Shown here in pieces: positions 9,828 through 17,427 of a DNA stretch of 64,000 bases (its first letter is position 1; each line of letters opens with the position of its first letter). A model generated the notes under the pieces. It ran no database searches, had not been told where the DNA came from, and was given only the letters and a program-made list of their open reading frames with translations. The position numbers and the translations under genes are program-made. This DNA comes from Dechloromonas sp. (GTDB lineage Bacteria; Pseudomonadota; Gammaproteobacteria; Burkholderiales; Rhodocyclaceae): NCBI GenBank assembly GCA_028687035.1, contig JAQUAX010000007.1:96549-160548 (forward strand), written 5' to 3'.

Positions 9828-10840
9828 GAGGCACTGCCCTGCTTCGTCAGGTCGGCCAAGGCATCATTCCAGTCGGCCGCGCCAGCTGGCGGCGGACACA
9901 GAAACACCTGGCGCCCTTCGTTCATCATCCGCTCGGCGAGGCGGCTGGCGGCGCGCTGGCCGGCTTGGTCGGGGTCAAGTGCGACATAGACCCGGCGAGC
10001 GGCTGGCGGCAGCGCCACGCCGGGCAGCAGGGATGCGCTTAGAGCGGACCAGCATGGCAGCCCGGTCGCGGCGCCGAAGGCCAGCGCGTTTTCGATGCCT
10101 TCAGCGACTGCCAGGCGGTCGTCGATGATCGGTGACAGGCGGACGGCGGCGCCAACCAACTCGCCGCACTTGAACAGTTTTTTGGCCGGCAGGTCGTCGC
10201 GGCTGAATTTCTCGCCGGCTTCGTCCAGAAAAATTCGATGTAGCCCGACCGCAAGGCCATCAGGCCGAACTATCCGGGCGATCAGTGCGGGGTGCTCGCC
10301 GAGCAGCAAATGCTTCCCCGTGTGGTCGGCGCTCCAATACTGCAGGCCGGCGTGATAGCGCAGCGCATCGGCGTCGGGCGGGATCGGCAGGCCGCGCCGG
10401 ATCAGGTAGCGCCCTGCCGGGTCGCTGGCCGTTATCGGCGTCGCCGCTGTCCAGATGCTCCGGGCAGCCATGCGCTTCGGTCGCCAATCAACAAGGGCTG
10501 TCGACACGGGCGCGACCTTCGTCGTTTTGGCACAGCTCGGGACGTCGAGCGCACCAAGCCCCAGCGCACCGCCAACCAGTCGCATAGCGTCGGTGAAGCT
10601 GCAGCCCAGGGCGTGCCGGATCAACTCGAAGCCGTCGCCGCCTTGGCGCGGATGCGAGCGGCAGACAAACGCGCCGGCCTCGCTATGGCGGTTGAACTGG
10701 AATCTATCGACGCCGCCGCAGGCCGGGCAGGCTTGATTTTTCCCGGTGAGGTAATCGGCGCCGATGATCTCGGCGAGAATTTCCAGCCAACGGCCTCGGG
10801 CGGCCTGCCGGATGTGCGCAAAATCGGTCGGGTTATTCAT
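9824..10840 (-). CDS. Zinc-finger/Toprim primase, P4-alpha-like N-terminal half
   Basis: A 338-residue primase. The zinc ribbon is formed by C38-P-A-C41 with GGVDRF directly after, then C60 and H63, the arrangement of P4-type and mobile-element primases. The Toprim part has VAEGIENALA for the glutamate motif and VALDPDQAG for the second acidic motif. The helicase domain of P4 alpha is missing and is supplied instead by the separate downstream ATPase. The start at 10840 has a GAGG site; a longer upstream frame only overlaps the preceding zinc-protein gene. Confidence 0.88.
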   Translation of the reverse strand: MNNPTDFAHIRQAARGRWLEILAEIIGADYLTGKNQACPACGGVDRFQFNRHSEAGAFVCRSHPRQGGDGFELIRHALGCSFTDAMRLVGGALGLGALDVPSCAKTTKVAPVSTALVDWRPKRMAARSIWTAATPITASDPAGRYLIRRGLPIPPDADALRYHAGLQYWSADHTGKHLLLGEHPALIARIVRPDGLAVGLHRIFLDEAGEKFSRDDLPAKKLFKCGELVGAAVRLSPIIDDRLAVAEGIENALAFGAATGLPCWSALSASLLPGVALPPAARRVYVALDPDQAGQRAASRLAERMMNEGRQVFLCPPPAGAADWNDALADLTKQGSAS

Positions 10841-11177
10841 GGGCGACCTCGTCGCCCATGTGGTACGCAAACGCTTTCTGCAGCACGGCCTCCCGGCCGT
10901 TTTCATCGGCGCTGGCGGCTGTTTGGCAGGCGGCGCAGAGGTCGTATTGAAACTGCCATGCCCCCATCGGCAGGCCGGGAAGGCGAGGCACGATGCGCAC
11001 TGCCCCGGCCCTGCGGCGGCTTTCGTCGAACGGCTGTCGGCAGCAGGCGCATTCGGGGTTCTTGAAGCCAATGTCGAGTCCGCTCAGTGGCAGCCCAGCC
11101 CTGTCGCGGCTATAATTTTTTGCGTGTTTTTTCCGTTTTGAGCCGGCCTTCGGGTCGGCTTTTTTGTTGTTTGCCAT
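10833..11177 (-). CDS. Small zinc-binding-like element protein
   Basis: A 114-residue protein of unknown function. It has a lysine-rich start and two cysteine clusters (C43, C45, C46 and C81, C84) that could bind a metal ion. It overlaps the primase start by eight bases, which argues for coupled translation and a link to replication. Its first dozen codons coincide with a perfect terminator hairpin on the opposite strand, so the first codons may be shaped by RNA structure rather than protein sequence. Confidence 0.6.
   Translation of the reverse strand: MANNKKADPKAGSKRKKHAKNYSRDRAGLPLSGLDIGFKNPECACCRQPFDESRRRAGAVRIVPRLPGLPMGAWQFQYDLCAACQTAASADENGREAVLQKAFAYHMGDEVAHE
11141..11166 (+). terminator. 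Plus-strand terminator-like hairpin inside a minus-strand gene
   Basis: AGCCGGCC, a TTCG tetraloop, then GGTCGGCT followed by six T residues. This is a textbook rho-independent terminator on the plus strand. It lies within the first codons of the 114-residue gene on the other strand. It would stop antisense transcripts entering the element operon. Confidence 0.6.
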
Positions 11178-11186
11178 CGCCCGGCC

Positions 11187-11423
11187 TCACGCTGCCTTGT
11201 CGGTGGCGAGGCGGGCCATGATCCGCTGATACTCGGTCCAGAAGCGGGTCTTGTGCAGGTAGATTTGCACGCCGATCTTTGCCATTCCGCCGGCTTCGAT
11301 CAACTCATTCTGAATCGGCTTAGTGTGGTAATGCAGCATTTTGTGGCTGCCAAATACGGTTTGTCCGTACTCGAGGAACCACGTTTTCAGCGGCAGAAAA
11401 TCGGCGGGCTTGGTTTCGGTCAT
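11187..11423 (-). CDS. Small putative DNA-binding (excisionase-like) protein
   Basis: A 78-residue protein. The second half, around ELIEAGGMAKIGVQIYLHKTRFW, resembles the wing of small helix-turn-helix proteins that read a conserved IGxxxYxxxxxF pattern and serve as excisionases or phage regulators. The resemblance is weak. It is the first gene after a 145-bp gap and lies nine bases before the zinc-protein gene, consistent with an early regulatory position. Confidence 0.5.
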   Translation of the reverse strand: MTETKPADFLPLKTWFLEYGQTVFGSHKMLHYHTKPIQNELIEAGGMAKIGVQIYLHKTRFWTEYQRIMARLATDKAA

Positions 11424-11568
11424 CTCATGTTCTCCAATGTGCGTCCTGCTTGGCGGCTTGGGACGGTGAGTCGGAGAATATGGATTAAGGCGTGTTCACT
11501 TAATGGCGTTTAATTCGTTCAGTATGCTGGAGATTCAGCGTGACGCCATTTCCCAATCTAGGTGGCGA

Positions 11569-11937
11569 TTAACACTCTGACTCATCTTTTTCTATTGGCC
11601 GGAGCGCGCGCGCGGCAGCCCAGAAGACCAAAACAAACGGATTCTTTGGTAGGTGTGGCCCCATTTCAACCGCCGCTCTCAAGGCATCACGGTGCCGCTC
11701 GGTTTCATTGGCCTCTTGCCGAACTTCATCCGTTAGAGGTTTTTCGTGGCGTCTCCTATCCTTAAAAATCTGGCAGGTTTCGACGCCCCATTTTTCGGCG
11801 ATGAGTTCCGCGGCACGCGTCGCTCTTACGTCTGATTCGATCAGATGGAAAAATTCTTTGGCGCGAACTCTTCCAGGCGTCGCCGCGCGGGTTGTTGCGC
11901 CCTTTGGGCGCCCGCGTTTTTTTTGCGCTGATGACAT
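11569..11937 (-). CDS. Hypothetical element protein with AT-hook-like start
   Basis: A 122-residue basic protein. Near the start KKRGRPKGATTR resembles an AT-hook minor-groove-binding motif; the rest is helical without a recognised domain. The start at 11937 was chosen for its GGAG site seven bases upstream; this site lies in a tandemly repeated 12-bp unit (GTGCGCTCCTTC twice at 11938-11962 on the plus strand). A DNA-binding or regulatory role is plausible, not shown. Confidence 0.6.
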   Translation of the reverse strand: MSSAQKKRGRPKGATTRAATPGRVRAKEFFHLIESDVRATRAAELIAEKWGVETCQIFKDRRRHEKPLTDEVRQEANETERHRDALRAAVEMGPHLPKNPFVLVFWAAARALRPIEKDESEC

Positions 11938-12076
11938 GTGCGCTCCTTCGGTGCGCTCCTTCAAAGATGCCATCCCCAGGCGGTGAAGGTCCCGCTTTTC
12001 GCCTGGCCGGGCTAGGGGATGGCGTGCTCTGTATCAGCAGCCTGGCCGCCGTCGGCCTGGCTGCCTTCTCGGCTAA
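11938..12076 (-). other. Structured intergenic leader with two hairpins
   Basis: A gene-free stretch inside the element. One nested inverted repeat pairs GCCATCCCC (11969-11977) with GGGGATGGC (12015-12023), with a second stem CAGGCG/CGCCTG inside. A second hairpin at 12037-12064 pairs GCAGCC-T-GGCCG with CGGCC-T-GGCTGC around a four-base loop. Such structure could be a small RNA, an attenuator or a protein-binding site. Confidence 0.45.
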
Positions 12077-12337
12077 CTACTCGGTTTTGAACTGCTGATC
12101 CAGCAAAAGCAATGCCCCTGCAAAATCGCTCACGGTGTCCGGGTTGCCATCGCTGACCGGAATCAAGCCTTCGGGAAACTCGATGCCCGCATGCTTGAGC
12201 AATTCGACTTGATTTTCAAGGCGCAGAAGTTCGCCATAGGCCTGCAGGCCGACTGCCAGCATTCGGCGGACCTGGCTGATGGTTTCGGCTTCCATGGCAC
12301 TGCGGATCGGGTCGCTGTTTCTGGTGCTCGCGCTCAT
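12077..12337 (-). CDS. Hypothetical element protein
   Basis: An 86-residue acidic, helical protein of unknown function. Its start overlaps the end of the upstream 90-residue gene by ATGA, so both are part of the transcript that starts near the integrase. No motif or membrane segment is seen. Confidence 0.6.
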   Translation of the reverse strand: MSASTRNSDPIRSAMEAETISQVRRMLAVGLQAYGELLRLENQVELLKHAGIEFPEGLIPVSDGNPDTVSDFAGALLLLDQQFKTE

Positions 12338-12606
12338 GACTCGTCCCCTTTCGATTGGTGTTGCGCTGCATCGTGTGCGGATAGTTCGGCGTAGGCGTTA
12401 TCTACCATTTCATGAAGCATCCTTTGCGCATGGCTGACGGATGCTTCAATCAGCATCAGCCAGTAGCTTATGCGCTCAACATCGCCACAGTCGTTGTCAG
12501 CGTGCTCGGTGGCTTGGCGGACTGCATCGAGCAAGAGGTCGACTTTTTCCCAGTCTTTGAAAGCCCCGGTCCTGAGTAGATCAATGGATTGCTGCGCTGC
12601 GTTCAT
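12334..12606 (-). CDS. Hypothetical element protein
   Basis: A 90-residue acidic, helical protein rich in Ala, Asp and His, without a recognised family. It begins three bases after the integrase stop codon and overlaps the next gene by ATGA. The tight packing supports real translation; the function is unknown. Confidence 0.6.
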   Translation of the reverse strand: MNAAQQSIDLLRTGAFKDWEKVDLLLDAVRQATEHADNDCGDVERISYWLMLIEASVSHAQRMLHEMVDNAYAELSAHDAAQHQSKGDES

Positions 12607-12609
12607 GGC

Positions 12610-13500
12610 TCATGCTCCTGCAAAAACATTGTTGATGGTGTTGGCTCGGCCTTTGATGCAAAGGTGCGAGTAGCGGCGCGTCATGGCAAGGGTGCGGTGT
12701 CCGGCATGTTCGGCAATGGCGAGAATGTCGACGCCGGCTTGAGCCAGGCGCGAGCAGCTTGTGTGCCGCAAGGTGTGGAACGTCACGCCATCAAGGCCGG
12801 CTAACTGGCAAGCCTCGGCGAAGCTGTGGCGAATGTCGTGGGGGCGGTCAGTGTGCCGGCCGACGAAGATCAGGTCGCTATCCATCGTGCGCACGCGGCG
12901 CATACGCTGGAACTCGGCTACCAGGTCGGGCGTGATCGGCGAGACGTGGGCGTCGCCGTTCTTGGTGCGCTCCACCTTCACATGCGGCGCATCGCCATCT
13001 AGGACAACATCGCCCCAGCGCAGGCCCAGCAGCGCCCCACGGCGCAGGCCAGTAACGACAGCCAGGCGGATCAGCAGCGGCAGCAGAACCCAGCTTTGCA
13101 GCCTGGCAGCGTCCATCAGCTTCTGTTCTTCCTCGGCGGTCAGGAAACGGACCTTGCCGGGGTTTTCGGGGTGCTGTGGTATATCCTCGAATGGCGAATT
13201 CCATCCACGTGGCAAAAGCCGTTTCTGCTTGGCGAAGCGGATCATGGACTGCATCGCCATGCGGTAGCGGTTGATGGTCGGGCCGGATCTGCTGCGTCCG
13301 GTTTTGCTGGGGGTCGTTTCCAGTTCGGCCAGCACGGCGTCGACGTCGTCGGGTTCGAGTTCGGCCAGCGGCTTGTTGCCGAAGCGGTCGATCCAGTATT
13401 GCAGGCGGGGTTTGTACATCCGGTCGCGCACCGGAGTTAACGACAGAAAAACAGAGGCGATTTCCGCGACTGTTTTCGGGGTGTGATACTCGGTTTTCAT
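12610..13500 (-). CDS. int: Tyrosine-type site-specific integrase
   Basis: A 296-residue tyrosine recombinase, with an N-terminal core-binding (SAM-like) domain at about 10-95 and a catalytic domain from about 115. All catalytic residues can be seen: R153 in TGLRRG, K180, H242 and R245 in HTLRHT, H268 in GHRT, and nucleophile Y277 in RRYSHL. It lies 66 bases from the 3' end of tRNA-Leu(CAA), which it presumably uses as attachment site. It is intact, so the element may still excise, perhaps with the small putative excisionase at 11187-11423. Confidence 0.95.
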   Translation of the reverse strand: MKTEYHTPKTVAEIASVFLSLTPVRDRMYKPRLQYWIDRFGNKPLAELEPDDVDAVLAELETTPSKTGRSRSGPTINRYRMAMQSMIRFAKQKRLLPRGWNSPFEDIPQHPENPGKVRFLTAEEEQKLMDAARLQSWVLLPLLIRLAVVTGLRRGALLGLRWGDVVLDGDAPHVKVERTKNGDAHVSPITPDLVAEFQRMRRVRTMDSDLIFVGRHTDRPHDIRHSFAEACQLAGLDGVTFHTLRHTSCSRLAQAGVDILAIAEHAGHRTLAMTRRYSHLCIKGRANTINNVFAGA

Positions 13501-13566
13501 CTAGGACACTCCTCAATTCCGCATCGGATTGAAAAAATGTCCCAAGGGCCGCCAAGCCTTGCTACA

Positions 13567-13622
13567 TGGTGCCGGGAAAGGGACTCGAACCCTTACGCCT
13601 TTCGGCGGCGGATTTTGAATCC
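13567..13622 (-). repeat. Integrase-proximal attachment site within tRNA-Leu
   Basis: This is the tRNA 3' part from the anticodon loop to CCA. It matches the distal copy at 3932-3987 in 55 of 56 positions. The integrase-side copy keeps the tRNA functional. The crossover lies somewhere inside the 56 bases; the single mismatch at 13597 could help locate it. Confidence 0.93.
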
Positions 13623-13651
13623 GCTGCGTCTACCGATTCCGCCACCCCGGC
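13567..13651 (-). tRNA. tRNA-Leu (anticodon CAA)
   Basis: The minus strand folds as a class II tRNA of 85 bases with encoded CCA: acceptor GCCGGGG against TCCCGGC, anticodon stem GCGGA/TCCGC with loop TTCAAAA giving anticodon CAA, a long variable arm, and a T arm AAGGG-TTCGAGT-CCCTT. The 3' 56 bases are the integration target of the adjacent element and are duplicated at 3932-3987. The gene remains complete on this side. Confidence 0.97.
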
Positions 13652-13676
13652 AGGTGGAGGCGGGATTATCCCCGAA

Positions 13677-14084
13677 TCACTTGCGGGGTTCAAGCGAATC
13701 GCTGCACGGGAAGGCGCGTGCGAAGGCGCCGGCAACCAGCGTCGCGGTGCCGGTCGTTGCGTTCGGCGGCATGCGTTCGACATGGATGACGACGGCGCGC
13801 ACCAGGCGCATGCTGAGCTCCGGGTCGTTCTTCGGCAGGCAGAAGGCGTTCAGGCGGACGCCGACCCGCTCGGCCAGGTAGTCGCCGACCGCGTAGCCGT
13901 CGGCGACGCCGGCGACGTAGGACAGGCAGCGCGTGCTGCGCACCGAGTCGTAGGGATCGGGGCTCTTGCGGTCGGCCAGGTGTTCCTCGGCGACCTGGCA
14001 GTCCTTCAGCAATTCCGGGCCGGAATAGGCGTGGACCGCGAACGGGCCGAGCAGGGCGAGCAGACAGAGCAGTTTCTTGATCAT
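13677..14084 (-). CDS. Secreted Rap1a/Tai-like protein
   Basis: A 135-residue protein with a clear signal peptide ([19 protein letters not shown]). The mature part has the conserved cysteines and the segments [23 protein letters not shown] and a terminal ARAFPC, typical of the Rap1a/Tai immunity-protein family. Members near type VI secretion genes neutralise amidase effectors, but many are found elsewhere with unknown role. Here it overlaps cobA by ATGA at the end of the cyanophycin operon, with no effector gene in sight, so an immunity role is doubtful. Confidence 0.7.
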   Translation of the reverse strand: MIKKLLCLLALLGPFAVHAYSGPELLKDCQVAEEHLADRKSPDPYDSVRSTRCLSYVAGVADGYAVGDYLAERVGVRLNAFCLPKNDPELSMRLVRAVVIHVERMPPNATTGTATLVAGAFARAFPCSDSLEPRK

Positions 14085-14839
14085 TTCTCGAACCAGTTGA
14101 GCCGTTCGCGCAGCGCGACGACGCTGCCGACGACGATCAGCGCCGGCGGCGTGATGCCGGATTCGGCGATGCGGTGGGGCAGGGTGCCGAGCGTCGCGAG
14201 CAGCGTCCGCTGGTCGGCCAGCGTGCCGTTGCGGACGACGGCGGCCGGCGTCATCGACGGCAGGCCGTGGGCGATCAGCTGCCGGCAGATTTCGGCGGCG
14301 GCGCCGATGCCCATGTAGAACACGATGGTCTGCCTCGGCCGGGCCAGCGCCGGCCAGTCGAGGTCGACGGTGCCGTCCTTCAGGTGGCCGGTCACGAAGA
14401 CGACGGCCTGCGCGTGGTTGCGGTGGGTCAGCGGGAAGCCGGAGTAGGCGCCGCAGCCGGCCGCCGCGGTGACGCCGGGAACGACCTCGAAATGGATGCC
14501 GGATTCGGCCAGCGTTTCCAGCTCCTCGCCGCCGCGCCCGAAGATGAACGGGTCGCCGCCCTTCAGGCGGACGACGGCGAGTCCCTCGCGGGCCAGGTCG
14601 ACGAGCAGCCGGTTGATGTCGGACTGCGGCATCGAGTGCTTCGACGACTGCTTGCCGGCGTAGATCCGGCGCGCCTCGGGACGCGCCATGCGCAGGATGC
14701 CCGGGCCGACCAGGTGGTCGTAGACGATGGCGTCGGCGGCGGCGACCAGCCGGGCCGCCTTGACGGTCAGCAGGTCGGGGTCGCCGGGGCCGGCGCCGAC
14801 CAGCCAGACCTTGCCGGCCGGCCGGAGCGCCTGGGTCAC
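14081..14839 (-). CDS. cobA: Uroporphyrinogen-III C-methyltransferase
   Basis: A 252-residue SAM-dependent enzyme that methylates uroporphyrinogen III at C2 and C7 to precorrin-2, the entry to siroheme and cobalamin. Family motifs are [18 protein letters not shown], the [16 protein letters not shown] block, VPGVTAAAG and PLTHR. It lacks the CysG N-terminal dehydrogenase/ferrochelatase domain. The start is a GTG whose last two bases lie in the cphA stop codon (GTGA overlap), so translation is probably coupled to cyanophycin synthetase, an unusual partner. Confidence 0.93.
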   Translation of the reverse strand: MTQALRPAGKVWLVGAGPGDPDLLTVKAARLVAAADAIVYDHLVGPGILRMARPEARRIYAGKQSSKHSMPQSDINRLLVDLAREGLAVVRLKGGDPFIFGRGGEELETLAESGIHFEVVPGVTAAAGCGAYSGFPLTHRNHAQAVVFVTGHLKDGTVDLDWPALARPRQTIVFYMGIGAAAEICRQLIAHGLPSMTPAAVVRNGTLADQRTLLATLGTLPHRIAESGITPPALIVVGSVVALRERLNWFEK

Positions 14840-17412
14840 TGGCCGGCCTCGGCGATGCGCCGGGCGATATGGGCCAGCGCCTCGTCGACCTGGTCGATCA
14901 GGATCAGGCACAGGTCGCCCGGGCGCAGGCGGTCCAGCGCCGTGTCGATGGCCAGGAATTCGCCGGTGATCGCGTCGATGTGCTTGGTCCGGCGGGCGTG
15001 GGCCAGCCCGTCGCGCAGCAGCCCGATCACTTCGCCGTCGGCGCGGCCGCGCTGGCAGGCGTCCTGGTACAGGATCACGTCGTCGAAGGCGTCGCCGAGG
15101 ATTTCGGTCTGCTGGCGGATGTCCTCGTCGCGGCGGTCGCCGGCGCCGCTGATCACCACCGAGCGGCGAACCGCCGGCATGTTCTCGACGGCATTGACCA
15201 GCGCCTGGATGGCGTCCGGGTTGTGGCCGTAGTCGGCGATCAGCGTCGCGCCCTTGTAATCGAACACATTGAAGCGGCCCGGGGCCGTGCCGGCATCGCT
15301 GACGAAGCCGGTCAGCGCCTTTTCGATGCTTTCCCAGGGCAGTCCGAGCGCCCAGCCGGTCGCGATGGCGGCCATCGCATTCTCGACCTGGAAGCCGATC
15401 GTGCCGTTGCGGGTCAGCGGAATGCTGGAGAACGGGATGCGCTGTTTCTTGCGTCCTTCGCCGCAGACGATGCCGTCGCGTTCGACATGGACGACGCGCT
15501 TGCCCTGGGCGCGGTGCGTGGCGAGCACCGGGTTGGCCTTGTCGCGGGCGAAGAAGATCACGTCGCCGCGGCAGTGGTGGGCCATCGCGGCGACGATCGG
15601 GTCGGCTGCGTTGAGCACCGCGGTGCCCTTGGGGGCGACGTTCTCGACGATCACGCGCTTGACCACGGCCAGTTCGTCGACGGTCGTGATGTAGTTCAGG
15701 CCCAGGTGGTCGCCGAGGCCGATGTTGGTGACCACGGCGACGTCGCACATGTCGAAGCCCAGGCCCTCGCGCAGCACGCCGCCGCGCGCGGTCTCGAACA
15801 CCGCGGCGTCGACGTCCGGGTGCATCAGCACGTTGCGGGCGCTGCGCGGACCGGAGCAGTCGCCGGTGTCGATGCGCTTGCCCTGGATGTAGATGCCGTC
15901 GGTGCTGGTCATGCCGACGCGCAGGTCGTTGGCTTCGAAGATGCGGCCGATCAGTCGGCTGGTCGTCGTCTTGCCGTTGGTGCCGGCGATCGCGACGACC
16001 GGGATGCGGGCGTCGTCGCCATTCGGGAACATCATGCCGACGATCGCCTCGCCGACCGGACGGCCCTTGCCGAAGGACGGGTCGAGGTGCATGCGCAGGC
16101 CGGGCGCGGCGTTGCATTCGACGATGCCGCCGCCCTGATCCTCGAGCGGTTTCAGCATCGTGTCGCAGACGACGTCGATGCCGCAGATGTCGAGGCCGAC
16201 CGTCTGCGCCGCGGCGACCGCGGCGGCGGCGAGGTCCGGGTGGACGTTGTCGGTGACGTCGGTCGCGGTACCGCCGGTCGACAGGTTGGCGTTGTTGCGC
16301 AGCACGACGCGGGTGCCGCGCGGCGGCACCGAGTCGGCGTTGTAGCCCTGTTCGGCCAGGCGGGCCAGCGCGATCTCGTCGAAGCGGATCTTGGTCAGCG
16401 ACGTCGCGTGACCGTCGGAACGGCGCGGGTCGCTGTTGACGATGTCGACCAGCTGGCGGACCGTGTGTTCGCCGTCGCCGATGACCAGCGGCGGGTCGCG
16501 GCGGGCGGCGGCGATCAGCTTGTTGCCGATGACCAGCAGGCGGTAGTCGTGGCCGGGCAGGTATTTCTCGACCATGATGTCGTCGCGGAACTCGATGGCG
16601 ACGCGGTAGGCCTTGCGGACCTGTTCCTCGGTGGTCAGGTTGACCGAAATGCCCTTGCCCTGGTTGCCGTCCTGCGGCTTGACGACGACCGGCAGGCCGA
16701 TTTCCCGTGCGGCGACCCAGGCGTCGTCCTCGTCGTCGACCGGGCGGCCGTAGGGAACGGCGACACCGGCGGCGTGCAGCAGCTTCTTGGTCAGTTCCTT
16801 GTCCTGCGCGATCGATTCGCCGATCGCGCTGGTGAAGCTGGTCTCGGCGGCCTGGATGCGCTTCTGCTTGCTGCCCCAGCCGAACTGCACCAGGCTGCCC
16901 TGGGTCAGCCGGCGGAACGGGATGCCGCGCGCGACGGCGGCGGCGACGATGGCGCCGGTCGAGGGGCCGAGGCGGATGTCCTCGTCGAGATCGCGCAATT
17001 CCTTCAGCGTGCCGTCGAGGTCGAAGGGCGTGTCGTCGAGCGCCGCCCGGCACAGCTGCTCGGCGCGCTCGAAGGCCAGGCGGCCGACGTCTTCCTCGGT
17101 GTATTCGACAACGACCTGGTAGACGCCGGCATCGACCGTCTGCGCGGTGCGGCTGAAGGTCACCGGGCAACCGGCCTGGGCCTGCAGGCCGAGCGCGCAG
17201 AATTCCAGCGCGTGGGCCATCGACACCGTGTCGAGGTGGTCGGAGGGAATCAGGTCGCCCAGTTCGGGGAAGCGCTCGCGCAGGCGGGCTTCGAAACCGG
17301 GCAGGTCGGCGATGGCGCGCTCGGCACCTTCGCAGGTGACGATGGCCTGGATCGCGGTGTGGCGGCTCCACAGGTTGGGGCCGCGCAAGGCACGAATGCG
17401 GGAAACGTCCAT
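14836..17412 (-). CDS. cphA: Cyanophycin synthetase
   Basis: An 858-residue CphA that joins aspartate and arginine with ATP to make the storage polymer cyanophycin. The order is an N-terminal domain (1-160), an ATP-grasp ligase domain (about 205-465, with [14 protein letters not shown]) for adding Asp, and a MurE-like ligase domain with P-loop GTNGKTTT at 477-484 and the C-terminal [10 protein letters not shown] and DYGHNPDA segments for adding Arg. The length matches full CphA. It begins 15 bases after cphA' and overlaps cobA. No cyanophycinase gene is in the window. Confidence 0.96.
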   Translation of the reverse strand: MDVSRIRALRGPNLWSRHTAIQAIVTCEGAERAIADLPGFEARLRERFPELGDLIPSDHLDTVSMAHALEFCALGLQAQAGCPVTFSRTAQTVDAGVYQVVVEYTEEDVGRLAFERAEQLCRAALDDTPFDLDGTLKELRDLDEDIRLGPSTGAIVAAAVARGIPFRRLTQGSLVQFGWGSKQKRIQAAETSFTSAIGESIAQDKELTKKLLHAAGVAVPYGRPVDDEDDAWVAAREIGLPVVVKPQDGNQGKGISVNLTTEEQVRKAYRVAIEFRDDIMVEKYLPGHDYRLLVIGNKLIAAARRDPPLVIGDGEHTVRQLVDIVNSDPRRSDGHATSLTKIRFDEIALARLAEQGYNADSVPPRGTRVVLRNNANLSTGGTATDVTDNVHPDLAAAAVAAAQTVGLDICGIDVVCDTMLKPLEDQGGGIVECNAAPGLRMHLDPSFGKGRPVGEAIVGMMFPNGDDARIPVVAIAGTNGKTTTSRLIGRIFEANDLRVGMTSTDGIYIQGKRIDTGDCSGPRSARNVLMHPDVDAAVFETARGGVLREGLGFDMCDVAVVTNIGLGDHLGLNYITTVDELAVVKRVIVENVAPKGTAVLNAADPIVAAMAHHCRGDVIFFARDKANPVLATHRAQGKRVVHVERDGIVCGEGRKKQRIPFSSIPLTRNGTIGFQVENAMAAIATGWALGLPWESIEKALTGFVSDAGTAPGRFNVFDYKGATLIADYGHNPDAIQALVNAVENMPAVRRSVVISGAGDRRDEDIRQQTEILGDAFDDVILYQDACQRGRADGEVIGLLRDGLAHARRTKHIDAITGEFLAIDTALDRLRPGDLCLILIDQVDEALAHIARRIAEAGQ

Positions 17413-17427
17413 GACGCTCTTTCCTTG

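Larger units (their letters stand above)
3932..13622. mobile_element. Integrated element in tRNA-Leu(CAA), satellite-like or reduced prophage
   Basis: A 56-bp direct repeat of the tRNA-Leu 3' part bounds a block of about 9.6 kb. The integrase gene lies next to the intact tRNA, the usual layout for tyrosine-recombinase islands. Inside are replication genes (primase, RepA-like ATPase), a repeat-rich candidate origin, a truncated transposase and a small virion-like block with an HK97-fold capsid gene. All recognised genes are on the minus strand. I see no portal, terminase, tail, lysis or clear repressor gene. The layout fits a phage satellite better than a full prophage, but a deleted prophage cannot be excluded. 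Confidence 0.85.

Noticed and set aside
13677..14084. Type VI secretion immunity gene
   Set aside because: The Rap1a/Tai-like fold is visible, but no effector or type VI genes are nearby, so only the family name is given.
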